From Paenibacillus cremeus (lineage in GTDB: Bacteria; Bacillota; Bacilli; Paenibacillales; NBRC-103111): DNA of 64,000 bases. Positions 17,065 to 26,057 of this stretch are shown here, in pieces. Positions within the stretch are counted from its first letter, which is position 1; every line of letters begins with the position of its first letter. The stretch lies in the NCBI RefSeq assembly GCF_007786445.1, contig NZ_VNJI01000017.1:1-64000 (forward strand). Direction: 5' to 3'. Both the position numbers and the translations under genes were made by a program. Under the pieces are notes generated by a model that saw nothing but the letters and a program-made list of their open reading frames with translations, did not search any database and was not told where the DNA came from.

Positions 17065-19896
17065 ATGAATGCTACATCACGCATGAAATTCAAAAAAGCA
17101 TCCTTACTCCAAGTCGGATTGGCTGTGCTCCTGATTCTGAGTATGATCCTGCCGATGAACTCGGCTCGGGCGGAATCCTCCGCCCAGTCGGGATTCTCCG
17201 ATCTGGTGCAAATCACGGGAGGATCGTCCCATACCGTTGCTCTGAAGTCGGACGGAACGGTGTGGGCTTGGGGAGACAACCAGCTAGGAAAGCTTGGAGC
17301 TCAAGCGGTTGTTAATCGATACATCCCGATTCGCGTCAAGGAATTAAGCGATGTGAAATCGTTGGCCGCCGGCTTGAACCATACGCTTGCACTGAAGAAA
17401 GACGGGACGGTGTGGGCATGGGGCTCCAATAACGGAGGACAATTGGGCGACGGATCGAAGATTAGTCATGCAACACCTACCAAGGTTGAAGGCCTAAATG
17501 ACATCATTGCCGTAGCTGCCGGCAACAATCACTCCGTAGCGCTGCGCGACGATGGCGTAGTGTTCACTTGGGGGGACAATACGTTTGGACAGCTGGGCGA
17601 TGCATCGTACGATCCGGAGCTCAAGCCTAAGCGGATTACGGACAATATGCCGCCGGTCGTCAGCATTGCTTCCGGAGCGAATCATGTTATTGCTATAACC
17701 AAAGACAGAGACATGATCGCTTGGGGCGACAATTCCAGCGGTCAATTAGGCTTAGGCGGCAATTCCATTGGTGGAAGCATCAACAGCCGAATGTACGTTA
17801 GCGGGCTGCGGAACATGAAGTCGGTGGCGGCCGGCTCCAATTTTTCCTTGGCCTTAAAAGATGACGGTGTCGTTTATGCCTGGGGCTCCAATGCTTCCGG
17901 TCAATTAGGCACCCCCTTCATTCGGAATATCAGCGGCGAGCCGGGATATTTGGTTGGCCTTGGCGAAGTAAAGGCCATTGCAGCTGGTAACAGTCACGCC
18001 ATCATACTCACCAAAGACGGAGACGTCTACACCTGGGGAGCGAATGCATTCGGTCAGCTCGGATTGGGCAATTATGACAAGACCAACACGCTCACGAACA
18101 AAATCGCCGACCTCAGCCATGTAGTTTCCATCGCAGCGGGCTCGTTTTATTCCATGGCGGTAAAGGATGACGGGTCGGTGTGGACCTGGGGCAACAATGC
18201 CATGGGGCAGCTAGGCGATGGAACGACGACGACTAAAACCGTACCGACACAAGTACCGCGTTTTTCACTTAACGCCTCCCAGCCACTGGCTGGAAGCACA
18301 ATCAATTATACGAATGAGCTTGGAACTAGCCCGTTGTCTGCGGGTGACAGCTTTACGCAAGTCATTAAGAACGGGAAAGTATGGTCCTGGGGTGAAAATA
18401 CGTATGGCCAGCTGGGTAACGGGTCATCCATTACGAAGAACTCTCCTCAGCCGCTAGACTCGCTCTCGGATGCTGCGCAGATCGCTGCGGGAACCAGTCA
18501 CTCCGTCGTGCTGCAGAGGAATGGAACAGTCGTTTCTTGGGGGCTTAACTACTCGGGCCAACTGGGTGACGGAGGAACCGCCTCGAAATCCACTCCTGCT
18601 GCAGTGCCGGGCTTAACCGATGTGACCCAAATTGCGTCGGGCGCGAATTTCTCCTTTTATTTGAAGAAGGACGCGACGCTTTGGGCGTCGGGAGATAATA
18701 CGCTTGGACAGTTAGCTGATGGAACAATCGACCCTAAAAGTTCGCCTGGACCGATCGAGGGTCTTCCATTGGCACAAGCTGTAGCAGCGGGCTACAGTCA
18801 CGCGTTGGCTCTGTCTTTGGATGGTTCGGTGTGGGCTTGGGGTGACAACACCGCGGGGCAGCTGGGTGACGGGACACAGACGCCTAGACGTGCTGCGGTT
18901 CAATCGAAGATTAAGAACGTGGTATCAATCGCTGCAGGACGCAATTTCTCATTGGCACTAAAGACCGACGGCACCGTGTGGGCTTGGGGCTATAATGCCT
19001 TTGGCCAGTTGGGTGACGGTACAACTACAAATCGGTCAGAGCCTGTGCAAGTTAGCGGATTGACCGGCGTAACTGCCATCGCCGCTGGTGGATATCATGC
19101 GCTGGCGATCACGAAAGACGGCACCGTATGGGCTTGGGGCGCTAACACCTTTGGTCAGCTTGGCGACGGCGGCACCTCTAACCGAAACAAGCCTTCGCAG
19201 CTGCCATTGCTTACAGGCGCACGCTATGTGGCCGCGGGAACGTACCATTCCGCTGTAATGGACGACAAAGGCACGGTGTGGACCTGGGGCTCGAACGGAT
19301 CGGGTCAGCTGGGCGACGGGGGCTATAAGAGCCGCTCGCTTCCAGCGGTTGTAACCGGCTTCCGGCCAACCTTCTCGGATACGGCAGGGCATTGGGCTCA
19401 ATCATCCATTGATGCTGCAGTGGAAAAAGGCATGGTCGACGGGTATCCTAACGGAACCTTCGGACCAGATCTTTTGGTCACTCGGAGTGAATTGGCGAAG
19501 CTTGCAGCGACGGCTTTACGGTTGAAGGTCGCCGATCCGGCTCCAGGACAACAATGGTATGAACCATATGTCAAGGTGCTGCAAGATGCAGGCATCGTAG
19601 GGACGGGCGACATGCTAGGCGCCTGGGACGCGCCGGCAACGCGGGCGGAATTGGCTCGTTTAGCGGTCCGGGCGACAACCAAAGAGATGCAGACGGCGAA
19701 TACCGTTGTCGATAACGCCTTCGCGATGAAGGCAGCCGTCAAAGCCGGCATTATGCAAGGACTGTCCGGCGGCCGATTGGCGCCAGAGGAAACGACCACC
19801 CGCGCGCAGGCGATTGCCGTCATCGAGCGGATGCTCTCGGTCAATGCAGGGCTGAAGCTGGCTGTAGACAATGAAGCGTTGAAAAACGCACAATAG
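17065..19896 (+). CDS. S-layer anchored RCC1-repeat (beta-propeller) surface protein
   Basis: 943 residues. Signal peptide to about residue 38, then 14 RCC1 repeats (about 50-765; each with an AAGxxHSLAL strand and DGTVWAWGxNxxGQLG), then SLH-type segments (about 768-925; FSDTAGHWAQSSIDAAVEKG, a weaker middle unit, and KAGIMQGLSGGRLAPEETTTRAQA) that hold the protein to secondary wall polymer. A 27-residue spacer divides repeats 1-7 from 8-14, so it should form two seven-bladed propellers. ATG 17065 follows GGAGGAGAAG. It lies 107 bases after the RND pump without a clear terminator, so it may be cotranscribed. RCC1 modules usually bind proteins or glycans; role unknown. Confidence 0.9.
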   Translation: MNATSRMKFKKASLLQVGLAVLLILSMILPMNSARAESSAQSGFSDLVQITGGSSHTVALKSDGTVWAWGDNQLGKLGAQAVVNRYIPIRVKELSDVKSLAAGLNHTLALKKDGTVWAWGSNNGGQLGDGSKISHATPTKVEGLNDIIAVAAGNNHSVALRDDGVVFTWGDNTFGQLGDASYDPELKPKRITDNMPPVVSIASGANHVIAITKDRDMIAWGDNSSGQLGLGGNSIGGSINSRMYVSGLRNMKSVAAGSNFSLALKDDGVVYAWGSNASGQLGTPFIRNISGEPGYLVGLGEVKAIAAGNSHAIILTKDGDVYTWGANAFGQLGLGNYDKTNTLTNKIADLSHVVSIAAGSFYSMAVKDDGSVWTWGNNAMGQLGDGTTTTKTVPTQVPRFSLNASQPLAGSTINYTNELGTSPLSAGDSFTQVIKNGKVWSWGENTYGQLGNGSSITKNSPQPLDSLSDAAQIAAGTSHSVVLQRNGTVVSWGLNYSGQLGDGGTASKSTPAAVPGLTDVTQIASGANFSFYLKKDATLWASGDNTLGQLADGTIDPKSSPGPIEGLPLAQAVAAGYSHALALSLDGSVWAWGDNTAGQLGDGTQTPRRAAVQSKIKNVVSIAAGRNFSLALKTDGTVWAWGYNAFGQLGDGTTTNRSEPVQVSGLTGVTAIAAGGYHALAITKDGTVWAWGANTFGQLGDGGTSNRNKPSQLPLLTGARYVAAGTYHSAVMDDKGTVWTWGSNGSGQLGDGGYKSRSLPAVVTGFRPTFSDTAGHWAQSSIDAAVEKGMVDGYPNGTFGPDLLVTRSELAKLAATALRLKVADPAPGQQWYEPYVKVLQDAGIVGTGDMLGAWDAPATRAELARLAVRATTKEMQTANTVVDNAFAMKAAVKAGIMQGLSGGRLAPEETTTRAQAIAVIERMLSVNAGLKLAVDNEALKNAQ

Positions 19897-19909
19897 CAGA
19901 TTTTACGAG

Positions 19910-19943
19910 TCTCTCTTGCCTGAACAGGTAAGAGAGATTTTTT
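19910..19943 (+). terminator. Intrinsic terminator
   Basis: TCTCTCTTGCCT, loop GAAC, AGGTAAGAGAGA and a six-T run directly after the RCC1-SLH gene. Confidence 0.9.
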
Positions 19944-20326
19944 ATAGGCAATAATAGTGGCCGTGGAGTGAGAAGTGCTTGTCCAGTCCTTGATTTACGC
20001 GGATTTTTTTCGACTCCATGAATGTCCGTGACCGTTCGGCGCGCTCTAGCATTTATTATAGTAACTTCAGTAGGAACGAGACTTGGAAAGAGCCTCATCC
20101 TAACAAAGAAGCGGCGTGCGAACTCGGTTCGGCGCGATCACCACTCATCCTCCACCCAAAAAGCAAACCGCCAACAGCTGGGCAAAAGCCTTCCGATAAC
20201 CCATCGGGAGGCTTTTGTTCTTCTTGCCACCTGGGCGTAGAAATGGGCCTGCGCACAGTCCAATCGGATCCCCTAGGCATATGATACAGGAACAAATGCA
20301 CATACCCGGATGGGGGTTATCTTGAA
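19944..20326. other. Noncoding stretch with a terminator-like hairpin
   Basis: About 380 bases with no supported gene. At 20184-20216 AAAAGCCTTCCGAT pairs with CATCGGGAGGCTTTT followed by GTTCTTCTT, which looks like an intrinsic terminator of either strand, hinting that a small transcript ends here. No small ORF upstream of it could be supported. Confidence 0.45.
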
Positions 20327-20404
20327 ATGGGAAAAAATGCGATGCTGCTTCTGCTTTTGGTGCTGTTTATTCTTCTGGTGATTCTGTGCATGATGTTATT
20401 TTGA
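20327..20404 (+). CDS. Putative 25-residue hydrophobic peptide
   Basis: The frame encodes M-G-K-N-A-M followed by an almost pure Leu/Val/Ile/Phe membrane helix ending C-M-M-L-F. GGGGG lies 10 bases upstream of the ATG and a T-tailed hairpin (20412-20458) follows the stop by 7 bases, as expected of a short gene with its own transcript. It sits beside the spore (spoVA) cluster and resembles in style the tiny one-helix sporulation peptides of Bacillaceae, but I cannot match it to a named family. Confidence 0.5.
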   Translation: MGKNAMLLLLLVLFILLVILCMMLF

Positions 20405-20411
20405 GCAATGC

Positions 20412-20458
20412 AAGCAGCCCTCTCTCCAGAGCCGGAGAACAGGGCTGCTTTTGTTTTT
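20412..20458 (+). terminator. Intrinsic terminator
   Basis: AAGCAGCCCT (20412-20421) pairs with AGGGCTGCTT (20441-20450) and is followed by TTGTTTTT; it ends the small-peptide transcript just before the convergent DUF1657 gene. Confidence 0.85.
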
Positions 20459-20473
20459 GAGTGGCCGACGGGC

Positions 20474-20680
20474 TTAGAACCCTTTGTACTGCGGCTCCTC
20501 GCTCTCGAGCTGCTGCACGCGTGAGCTCACTTGATCAACAATTTGCTGTGTTTGCTTGGCGCAATTTTCGAATAAACTCTTGGCTTCCTGATTTTGGGTG
20601 CCTAAGGCGAACGTTTCTAGGCTCGCCTGTGCGCTTTTTAACGAAGCCAAAGTGGTTTTTACCTGGGATGCAACGGTCAT
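20474..20680 (-). CDS. DUF1657 small protein
   Basis: 68 residues, helical, beginning M-T-V-A-S-Q-V-K-T-T-L and matching DUF1657, a family found next to spoVA genes in spore formers. It has a Gln/Ser-rich amphipathic helix pair and no membrane segment. ATG 20680 is preferred over the longer frame because GGAGGTGAGAACA lies just upstream. It is divergent from the DUF421-spoVA genes, whereas in the mobile spoVA2 operon DUF1657 is codirectional. Likely forespore expressed, by analogy. Confidence 0.82.
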   Translation of the reverse strand: MTVASQVKTTLASLKSAQASLETFALGTQNQEAKSLFENCAKQTQQIVDQVSSRVQQLESEEPQYKGF

Positions 20681-20840
20681 TGTTCTCACCTCCACGCATG
20701 ATAATGTGCGCCAACAGGTTTGGACTAATGAATGACAATATTAACCAACAAATAACCAGCTCCTTTTCTACAAATAATTGAATTCATACGGCAATCATCG
20801 AGGCGTGGTCAACAACATCAGTTTCCATTCGGAGGAAGGA

Positions 20841-21710
20841 GTGAGCGTATTGCCGGAGTGGACACATATCGGGGTGCGGTCGGTAGCGGCGGTTGCGATT
20901 CTTTTTACCATGACCCGTATCCTGGGAAAGAAACAAATTTCACAGCTTACCTTTTTTGAATACATTACAGGCATTGCGCTGGGCGAACTGGCGGGCTTTA
21001 TCTCAACCGATTTGGAAGCTCATTTTATGCATGGCGTCACGGCGATGCTGGTGTGGTTCTTGATCCCGTACACGTTCGAGTTTTTGGCATTAAAAAGTAA
21101 GAAGCTGCGGGAATGGTTCGAGGGCACGGGGACAGTGTTTATTAAAGAAGGCAAGGTGCTGGAGGATAATTTGAAGAAGGAACGGTACACCGCGGATGAG
21201 CTGTTGGAGCAGTTAAGAACGAAGAATGTATTCAACCTGGCCGACGTCGAATTCGCGATCTTAGAATCCAGCGGTGATCTCAGTGTCTTATTGAAGAAAG
21301 AGAATCAGCCGCTGACGCCGAAGCATTTGGGGGTAAAAACCGCACCAGAGCAGGAGTCGCAGGCAGTTATTATCGACGGAAACATCATGGACGAGCCGCT
21401 GGCTACCCGAGGGCTGAGCCGAGAATGGCTGCAAACGGAATTGGAGAAAATAGGCGTAACCTTGGAGAATGTATTCATCGGACAAGTCGATACGTACGGA
21501 CAGCTCACCGTGGATCTATACGACGACATGCTGCAAGTACCCGAGCCTTCCCAAAAGCGGCTGCTGCTGGCAACATTAAAAAAATGCGAAGCCGACCTAG
21601 CGCTCTACGGACTGGCCACCGATAGCGAGCAGCCCAAGCGCTTATACGAACGGTGCATGCTGCAGCTTGAAAACGTGATTGAGCAAGTCACGCCGCTGTT
21701 GAAACGATAA
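20841..21710 (+). CDS. DUF421/YetF-type membrane protein
   Basis: About 289 residues. Three N-terminal TM helices (including VRSVAAVAILFTMTRILGKKQ and the FFEYITGIALGELAG segment) and a cytoplasmic DUF421 domain, followed by a C-terminal extension. YetF-family proteins occur in spore membranes and accompany spoVA2-type clusters. Start is uncertain: GTG 20841 has GGAGGA 5-9 bases upstream, TTG 20850 has AGGAG 8 bases upstream. Starts the spoVAC-spoVAD-spoVAE operon with 25 bases to the next gene. Confidence 0.87.
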   Translation: MSVLPEWTHIGVRSVAAVAILFTMTRILGKKQISQLTFFEYITGIALGELAGFISTDLEAHFMHGVTAMLVWFLIPYTFEFLALKSKKLREWFEGTGTVFIKEGKVLEDNLKKERYTADELLEQLRTKNVFNLADVEFAILESSGDLSVLLKKENQPLTPKHLGVKTAPEQESQAVIIDGNIMDEPLATRGLSREWLQTELEKIGVTLENVFIGQVDTYGQLTVDLYDDMLQVPEPSQKRLLLATLKKCEADLALYGLATDSEQPKRLYERCMLQLENVIEQVTPLLKR

Positions 21711-21735
21711 AGTTACGGTTAAGGGGGTAGCCAGT

Positions 21736-22215
21736 ATGTCAACGAAAGCGAAGATGAAGAAGCTAACCTGGACCCAGCAGGAATACCAAGAAATGGCGAA
21801 AAAAAGGGAGCCGGCCCGACCCGTGTTCCGAAACTGCATGAGAGCCTTTGTATCCGGCGGCTTCATCTGCTTATTGGGACAGGCGATCAGCGAGATGTTT
21901 AAGCATTGGTTCGGTTTTACGGATAAAACCGCGGGAAATCCGACCGTAGCTGTGCTGATTTTGATCTCTGTCATTCTGACCTCGTTCGGAGTATATGACA
22001 AAATCGCCCAGTGGGCAGGGGCAGGCTCGGCGGTACCGGTAACCGGCTTCGCCAACTCGCTCTGTTCCGCAGCGCTGGAGCATAAGAGCGAAGGCTTTGT
22101 ACTTGGCGTCGGGGGCAACATGTTCAAGCTGGCCGGCTCGGTGATTGTGTATGGGACGGTAGCCGCTTTTATTGTTGGGCTCGTTCATCTCGTGTTTGGG
22201 ATTGGGGTGAAGTGA
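21736..22215 (+). CDS. spoVAC: Stage V sporulation protein AC
   Basis: 159 residues, four TM helices, with the SpoVAC/SpoVAEb signature KIAQWAGAGSAVPVTGFANS. SpoVAC is a mechanosensitive channel component in the inner spore membrane that moves Ca-dipicolinic acid during sporulation and germination. Start ATG follows AAGGGGGTAG. One base separates it from spoVAD, so the operon is tightly packed. Confidence 0.95.
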   Translation: MSTKAKMKKLTWTQQEYQEMAKKREPARPVFRNCMRAFVSGGFICLLGQAISEMFKHWFGFTDKTAGNPTVAVLILISVILTSFGVYDKIAQWAGAGSAVPVTGFANSLCSAALEHKSEGFVLGVGGNMFKLAGSVIVYGTVAAFIVGLVHLVFGIGVK

Positions 22216-22216
22216 G

Positions 22217-23230
22217 ATGCTGAAGGGATATCAGAGCTGGGAGTTTACGAATCGGCCCGTCATCCTGGGAACGGCGACAGTGGTCGGTCCCGATGAGGGA
22301 AAGGGCCCTCTGGGCAACGAGTTTGATATCGTGCACTCGGATACGAAGCTCGGACAAGACAGCTGGGAAAAAGCGGAGAAAAAAATGCTCGAGGAAGCGG
22401 CCAAAATCGCGATCGAAAACGCCAAGCTGAGCAAGGAACATATTCAGTTCTATGTTGGCGGCGACTTGATGAATCAAATCATCAGCAACAGCTTTGCGGT
22501 CCGCTCGATGCAAATTCCGTATCTCGGCATTTTCGGCGCTTGCTCTACCTCGATGGAAGGGCTCGCGGTCGCTTCATTGATCGTGGACTCCGGCTTCGGC
22601 AAGCATGTGATGGCCGGCACCTGCAGTCATAACTGTACGGCAGAGAAGCAGTTCCGTTACCCGACGGAGTATGGCTCTCAGAAGCCTCCCTCCGCACAAT
22701 TTACGGTAACTGGGGCAGGGGCAGCCGTCATCGGCCCAGAGGGTGATGGCCCCGTTGTTACAGGTGCAACGATTGGCCGCGTGATCGATATGGGAATCAA
22801 GGACCCGTTCAACATGGGCGCGGCGATGGCTCCGGCGGCTGTCGATACGCTGCAGGCGCATTTTCGGGATTTTAACCGGGAGCCGGGGGACTACGACCTG
22901 ATCGTTACCGGTGATTTGGCGTACGTGGGGTACAATATTGCTTGCGACCTGCTGGAGAAGCACAATATCCCCATTAAGCAAACAACCTATAATGATTGCG
23001 GATTGATGATTTTTGACCGGGAAAATCAAAATGTTCAGGCTGGAGGCAGCGGCTGCGGCTGCTCGGCGACCGTAACGTATGGGCACATTTTGAAACGCAT
23101 CAAAAAAGGCGAGCTGAAGCGAGTGCTGGTCGTCGCCACCGGGGCGCTGCTGTCGCCGTTATCCTTTCAGCAAGGCGAGAGCATTCCGGGAATCGCCCAT
23201 GCGGTCGTCATAGAAAGCGGGGGACAATAA
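22217..23230 (+). CDS. spoVAD: Stage V sporulation protein AD
   Basis: 337 residues of the SpoVAD thiolase-like fold. GIFGACSTSMEGLAVAS carries the position of the thiolase active Cys, and GGSGCGCSATVTYGHIL and GALLSPLSFQQGESIPGIAH are family-specific. SpoVAD binds dipicolinic acid on the inner membrane of the spore and is required for its uptake. Next gene begins on the base after its stop. Confidence 0.96.
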   Translation: MLKGYQSWEFTNRPVILGTATVVGPDEGKGPLGNEFDIVHSDTKLGQDSWEKAEKKMLEEAAKIAIENAKLSKEHIQFYVGGDLMNQIISNSFAVRSMQIPYLGIFGACSTSMEGLAVASLIVDSGFGKHVMAGTCSHNCTAEKQFRYPTEYGSQKPPSAQFTVTGAGAAVIGPEGDGPVVTGATIGRVIDMGIKDPFNMGAAMAPAAVDTLQAHFRDFNREPGDYDLIVTGDLAYVGYNIACDLLEKHNIPIKQTTYNDCGLMIFDRENQNVQAGGSGCGCSATVTYGHILKRIKKGELKRVLVVATGALLSPLSFQQGESIPGIAHAVVIESGGQ

Positions 23231-23605
23231 GTGGACTGGATGCAGTTTGTTTGGGCGTTTGTCATCGGCGGGGCGATCTGTGTGATCGGTCAGCTGTTGA
23301 TTGATGTGATGCGATTAACGCCGGCGCATACGATGAGCGTGTTGGTCGTGGCCGGGGCAGTCGTGGATGGCATCGTGATCGGGCAAAAAAGCTTGTACGA
23401 CCGCTTCATCGAGTTTGCCGGAGCCGGAGCCACCGTTCCGATCACGAGCTTCGGCAATGCGCTGGTGCACGGAGCTTTGAGCGAGCTGAAGCTGCACGGC
23501 CCGATCGGTATTATTACCGGGATCTTCGAGGTGACGAGCGCGGGTATCTCCGCGGCGATCATTTTCTCCTTCCTGGCAGCGCTAGTCTTTAAGCCTCAAG
23601 GATGA
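23231..23605 (+). CDS. spoVAE: Stage V sporulation protein AE (SpoVAEb type)
   Basis: 124 residues, four TM helices, with [24 protein letters not shown], the same motif as SpoVAC, so the two are paralogues. GTG start immediately after the spoVAD stop. Together AC-AD-AEb is the minimal core of the DPA channel. spoVAA/AB/AF and yhcN-like genes typical of full operons are absent here. Confidence 0.95.
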   Translation: MDWMQFVWAFVIGGAICVIGQLLIDVMRLTPAHTMSVLVVAGAVVDGIVIGQKSLYDRFIEFAGAGATVPITSFGNALVHGALSELKLHGPIGIITGIFEVTSAGISAAIIFSFLAALVFKPQG

Positions 23606-23636
23606 CACAAAAGCAGCGTCAATGTAAGAAAGCTAG

Positions 23637-23667
23637 GGCTCCGGGCTGAAAACCGGGGCTTTTTTAG
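23637..23667 (+). terminator. Intrinsic terminator
   Basis: GGCTCCGGG with loop CTGAAAA and CCGGGGC followed by six T, about 30 bases after the spoVAE stop; ends the spoVA operon before the MoxR operon. Confidence 0.82.
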
Positions 23668-23855
23668 CTGTAATGTGTAATTTTACAAACAAATTCAGCA
23701 GTTTTACACGTATACTCCGTTTTTCTAATCCTGTAAAATATAAGTTAAGCAGCTAACTTTTTATTATCGAAAGCGGTTGCAAAACGACAACTTTCCTCAT
23801 TTTTTACCTCGCACAGCACCGTCATTAGGCCTACAATATCAAGGAGGAACGGACG

Positions 23856-24815
23856 ATGGAGACGATGATTAGAGAAGATGTACAAGCGCTGAAGCGGATT
23901 CAGGCGAATTTGGAATTATGTATCCTCGGCAAAACCGATGAGATCAAGCTGCTCATCACCGCCATGCTGGCCGGAGGCCACGTTCTTCTTGAGGATGTGC
24001 CCGGGACAGGGAAGACGGTCCTAATCAAAGCCCTTGCGAAGTCCATCCGCGGCCAATTCCGACGCATTCAGTGTAACCCTGACCTCCTTCCAACCGATAT
24101 TACCGGGGTTTCCATATATCACCCTAAAGATGAAGTGTTCATGTTCCGTTCGGGTCCGATCATGACCAACATTTTGCTTGCGGACGAAATCAATCGCGCC
24201 ACGACGAAGACCCAATCCGCGCTGCTAGAGGCGATGGAAGAACGACACATCACGGTAGACGGCGAAACGCATGAGCTGCCGAAGCCGTTTTTGCTGCTTG
24301 CTACGCAAAACCCGATCGATTTTGAGGGGACTTACATTTTGCCGGAGGCGCAGCTAGACCGATTTATGATGAAATTCAGCCTAGGCTACCCGGATGAACA
24401 GACCGAGACCCGCATGATTATCTCGCAAAGCGTTGCCCATCCACTGGATTCGCTTGAGCCTGTAGCCGAAGTAGAGCAAATTCTCGGCATTCAACAGCTC
24501 GTAAAGCAGGTGCATCTGGATGAGGCGGTCGCCGGTTACTTGGTTTCGATTACGCGGCTGACTAGAGAGCATCCTTTAATTTATCTTGGCGCCAGCCCGC
24601 GGGCAACCTTAGCGCTTGTCATGGCGGCCAAAGCCTACGCACTGCTGCAAGAGCGGGACTATGTCATTCCGGATGACATTAAATTTTTGGCTCCTTATGT
24701 GCTGGGTCACCGGATTTTGCTGCAGGCGGAGGCGAGAATGGAAGGGGCCACGGTACAGTCGGTGCTTCACAGCGTGCTTCAACAGGTGAAAGTGCCTGTT
24801 CGTTGGGAGAAGTGA
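23856..24815 (+). CDS. MoxR-family AAA+ ATPase
   Basis: 319 residues. Walker A PGTGKT (49-54), Walker B LLADEINRA (Asp110-Glu111), sensor region LLATQNPIDFEGTYILPEAQLDRF and arginine finger make a complete MoxR AAA+ module. MoxR proteins act as chaperones with VWA/DUF58 partners. ATG follows AAGGAGGAACGG. It heads a three-gene operon with DUF58 and transglutaminase genes (spacing 3 and 3 bases), matching yeaC-yeaD-yebA of B. subtilis. Confidence 0.95.
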   Translation: METMIREDVQALKRIQANLELCILGKTDEIKLLITAMLAGGHVLLEDVPGTGKTVLIKALAKSIRGQFRRIQCNPDLLPTDITGVSIYHPKDEVFMFRSGPIMTNILLADEINRATTKTQSALLEAMEERHITVDGETHELPKPFLLLATQNPIDFEGTYILPEAQLDRFMMKFSLGYPDEQTETRMIISQSVAHPLDSLEPVAEVEQILGIQQLVKQVHLDEAVAGYLVSITRLTREHPLIYLGASPRATLALVMAAKAYALLQERDYVIPDDIKFLAPYVLGHRILLQAEARMEGATVQSVLHSVLQQVKVPVRWEK

Positions 24816-24818
24816 CCT

Positions 24819-26054
24819 ATGAGAACTTCCTTCGCCCATAAGCTCGCGGAACGCCCGCGGTTCAGCCGCAAATTTTGGGCTGTACTCCTTACCTTTTTGG
24901 GTTGTCTGGGATTTTTCTTATTCCAGGGCGGGAAGCTGGCATTCATGCTGTTCGTTATCATTTCGATCCTAAGTATTTATTTGCTGCTGGGACAGTGGAG
25001 CGGCATTAAGCGTACACAAGGCGTTCGGACATTGAACAATATTGAATTCGGATCAACGCTGGAGGCGGGAAGCTCGCTGGCCGTTACCATTCAGCTGCAA
25101 ATTCCTGGCTTTTGGCCGATGCCGTACATTTTCGTGAAGGACCGGCTGTATCATAAAAGCGGCCGTGAGCTGACCTTCGAGGTGACCGTCGTACCGGATT
25201 GGCGTCGGCGGGCGGAATGGGAATTCAAGACGCCGGCCATGCGGCGGGGGCATTACTTCTTCGGCCGAACGGAGTGTGTGACGGAGGATATTTTCGGCCT
25301 ATTCGAGCACAAAGGAACACTGGAGCTGCCGCAGAGCGTTTCGGTGCTTCCGCTTACCGTGCCGATTCGGGAATGGCAGCAGTTTCATCATATGATGAAG
25401 GGCACCAATCATCATTCCAGCACCACGCAGGCCGTTCGCGAAACGACGCAGATCAACGGTGTGCGGGAGTATATTTACGGTGATCGAATTTCTCGGATCC
25501 ACTGGAACGCGACAGCCAAGACAGGGACGTGGAAATCCAAGGAGTTCGAGCGCGAGTCGCTGCCGAAATCGTATCTGGTGCTGGACCGTTCGGCCAAAGC
25601 ATACACCGACGACGAGTTTGAACTGGCGGTCTCAGCGGCCGCGTCGCTATTCCAGTACGGCTCGCATCGCGGGCTTTCGTTCGGTATGGTTTCGAGCGGG
25701 GCGGATGATGTATTTTTTGAGCCGCGTCCTGGACAAAGCCAGCAAAATGCGGTGCAGCAGCACCTCATCGACGTGGAGGCGGACGGATTCTATTCGATTC
25801 GTCAAGTGCTGAGGGAGAAGATTCAGCATCTGGTCCCGGGCAGCTTTATTACACTGATCAGTCCCGTGTTCGGCGAATCGATGCTTCAGCTGCTCCTTTG
25901 GCTGAAGCAGCAGCAGATGAACCCTTGCCACCTCTGGATTTTGCAAGATGCGAGCAGTAAGGAGTCATGGATCAAGCAGCTTCAGTCAAGAGGAATTACC
26001 GGTTACGCGATCCAGTCCCTGTCGGAGCTGCCGGCACAGTTAGGAGGGCGTTGA
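24819..26054 (+). CDS. DUF58 domain membrane protein
   Basis: 411 residues. Two TM helices near the N-terminus (about 18-58), a beta-rich region, and the DUF58 motif VREYIYGDRISRIHWNATAK, followed by a VWA-like fold (SYLVLDRSAKAY). DUF58 proteins work with MoxR ATPases in envelope-related assembly. Second gene of the operon, 3 bases after moxR. Confidence 0.92.
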   Translation: MRTSFAHKLAERPRFSRKFWAVLLTFLGCLGFFLFQGGKLAFMLFVIISILSIYLLLGQWSGIKRTQGVRTLNNIEFGSTLEAGSSLAVTIQLQIPGFWPMPYIFVKDRLYHKSGRELTFEVTVVPDWRRRAEWEFKTPAMRRGHYFFGRTECVTEDIFGLFEHKGTLELPQSVSVLPLTVPIREWQQFHHMMKGTNHHSSTTQAVRETTQINGVREYIYGDRISRIHWNATAKTGTWKSKEFERESLPKSYLVLDRSAKAYTDDEFELAVSAAASLFQYGSHRGLSFGMVSSGADDVFFEPRPGQSQQNAVQQHLIDVEADGFYSIRQVLREKIQHLVPGSFITLISPVFGESMLQLLLWLKQQQMNPCHLWILQDASSKESWIKQLQSRGITGYAIQSLSELPAQLGGR

Positions 26055-26057
26055 CCG

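Noticed and set aside
17200-19380. Direct DNA repeats suggesting a repeat array
   Set aside because: They are the codons of the RCC1 repeats.
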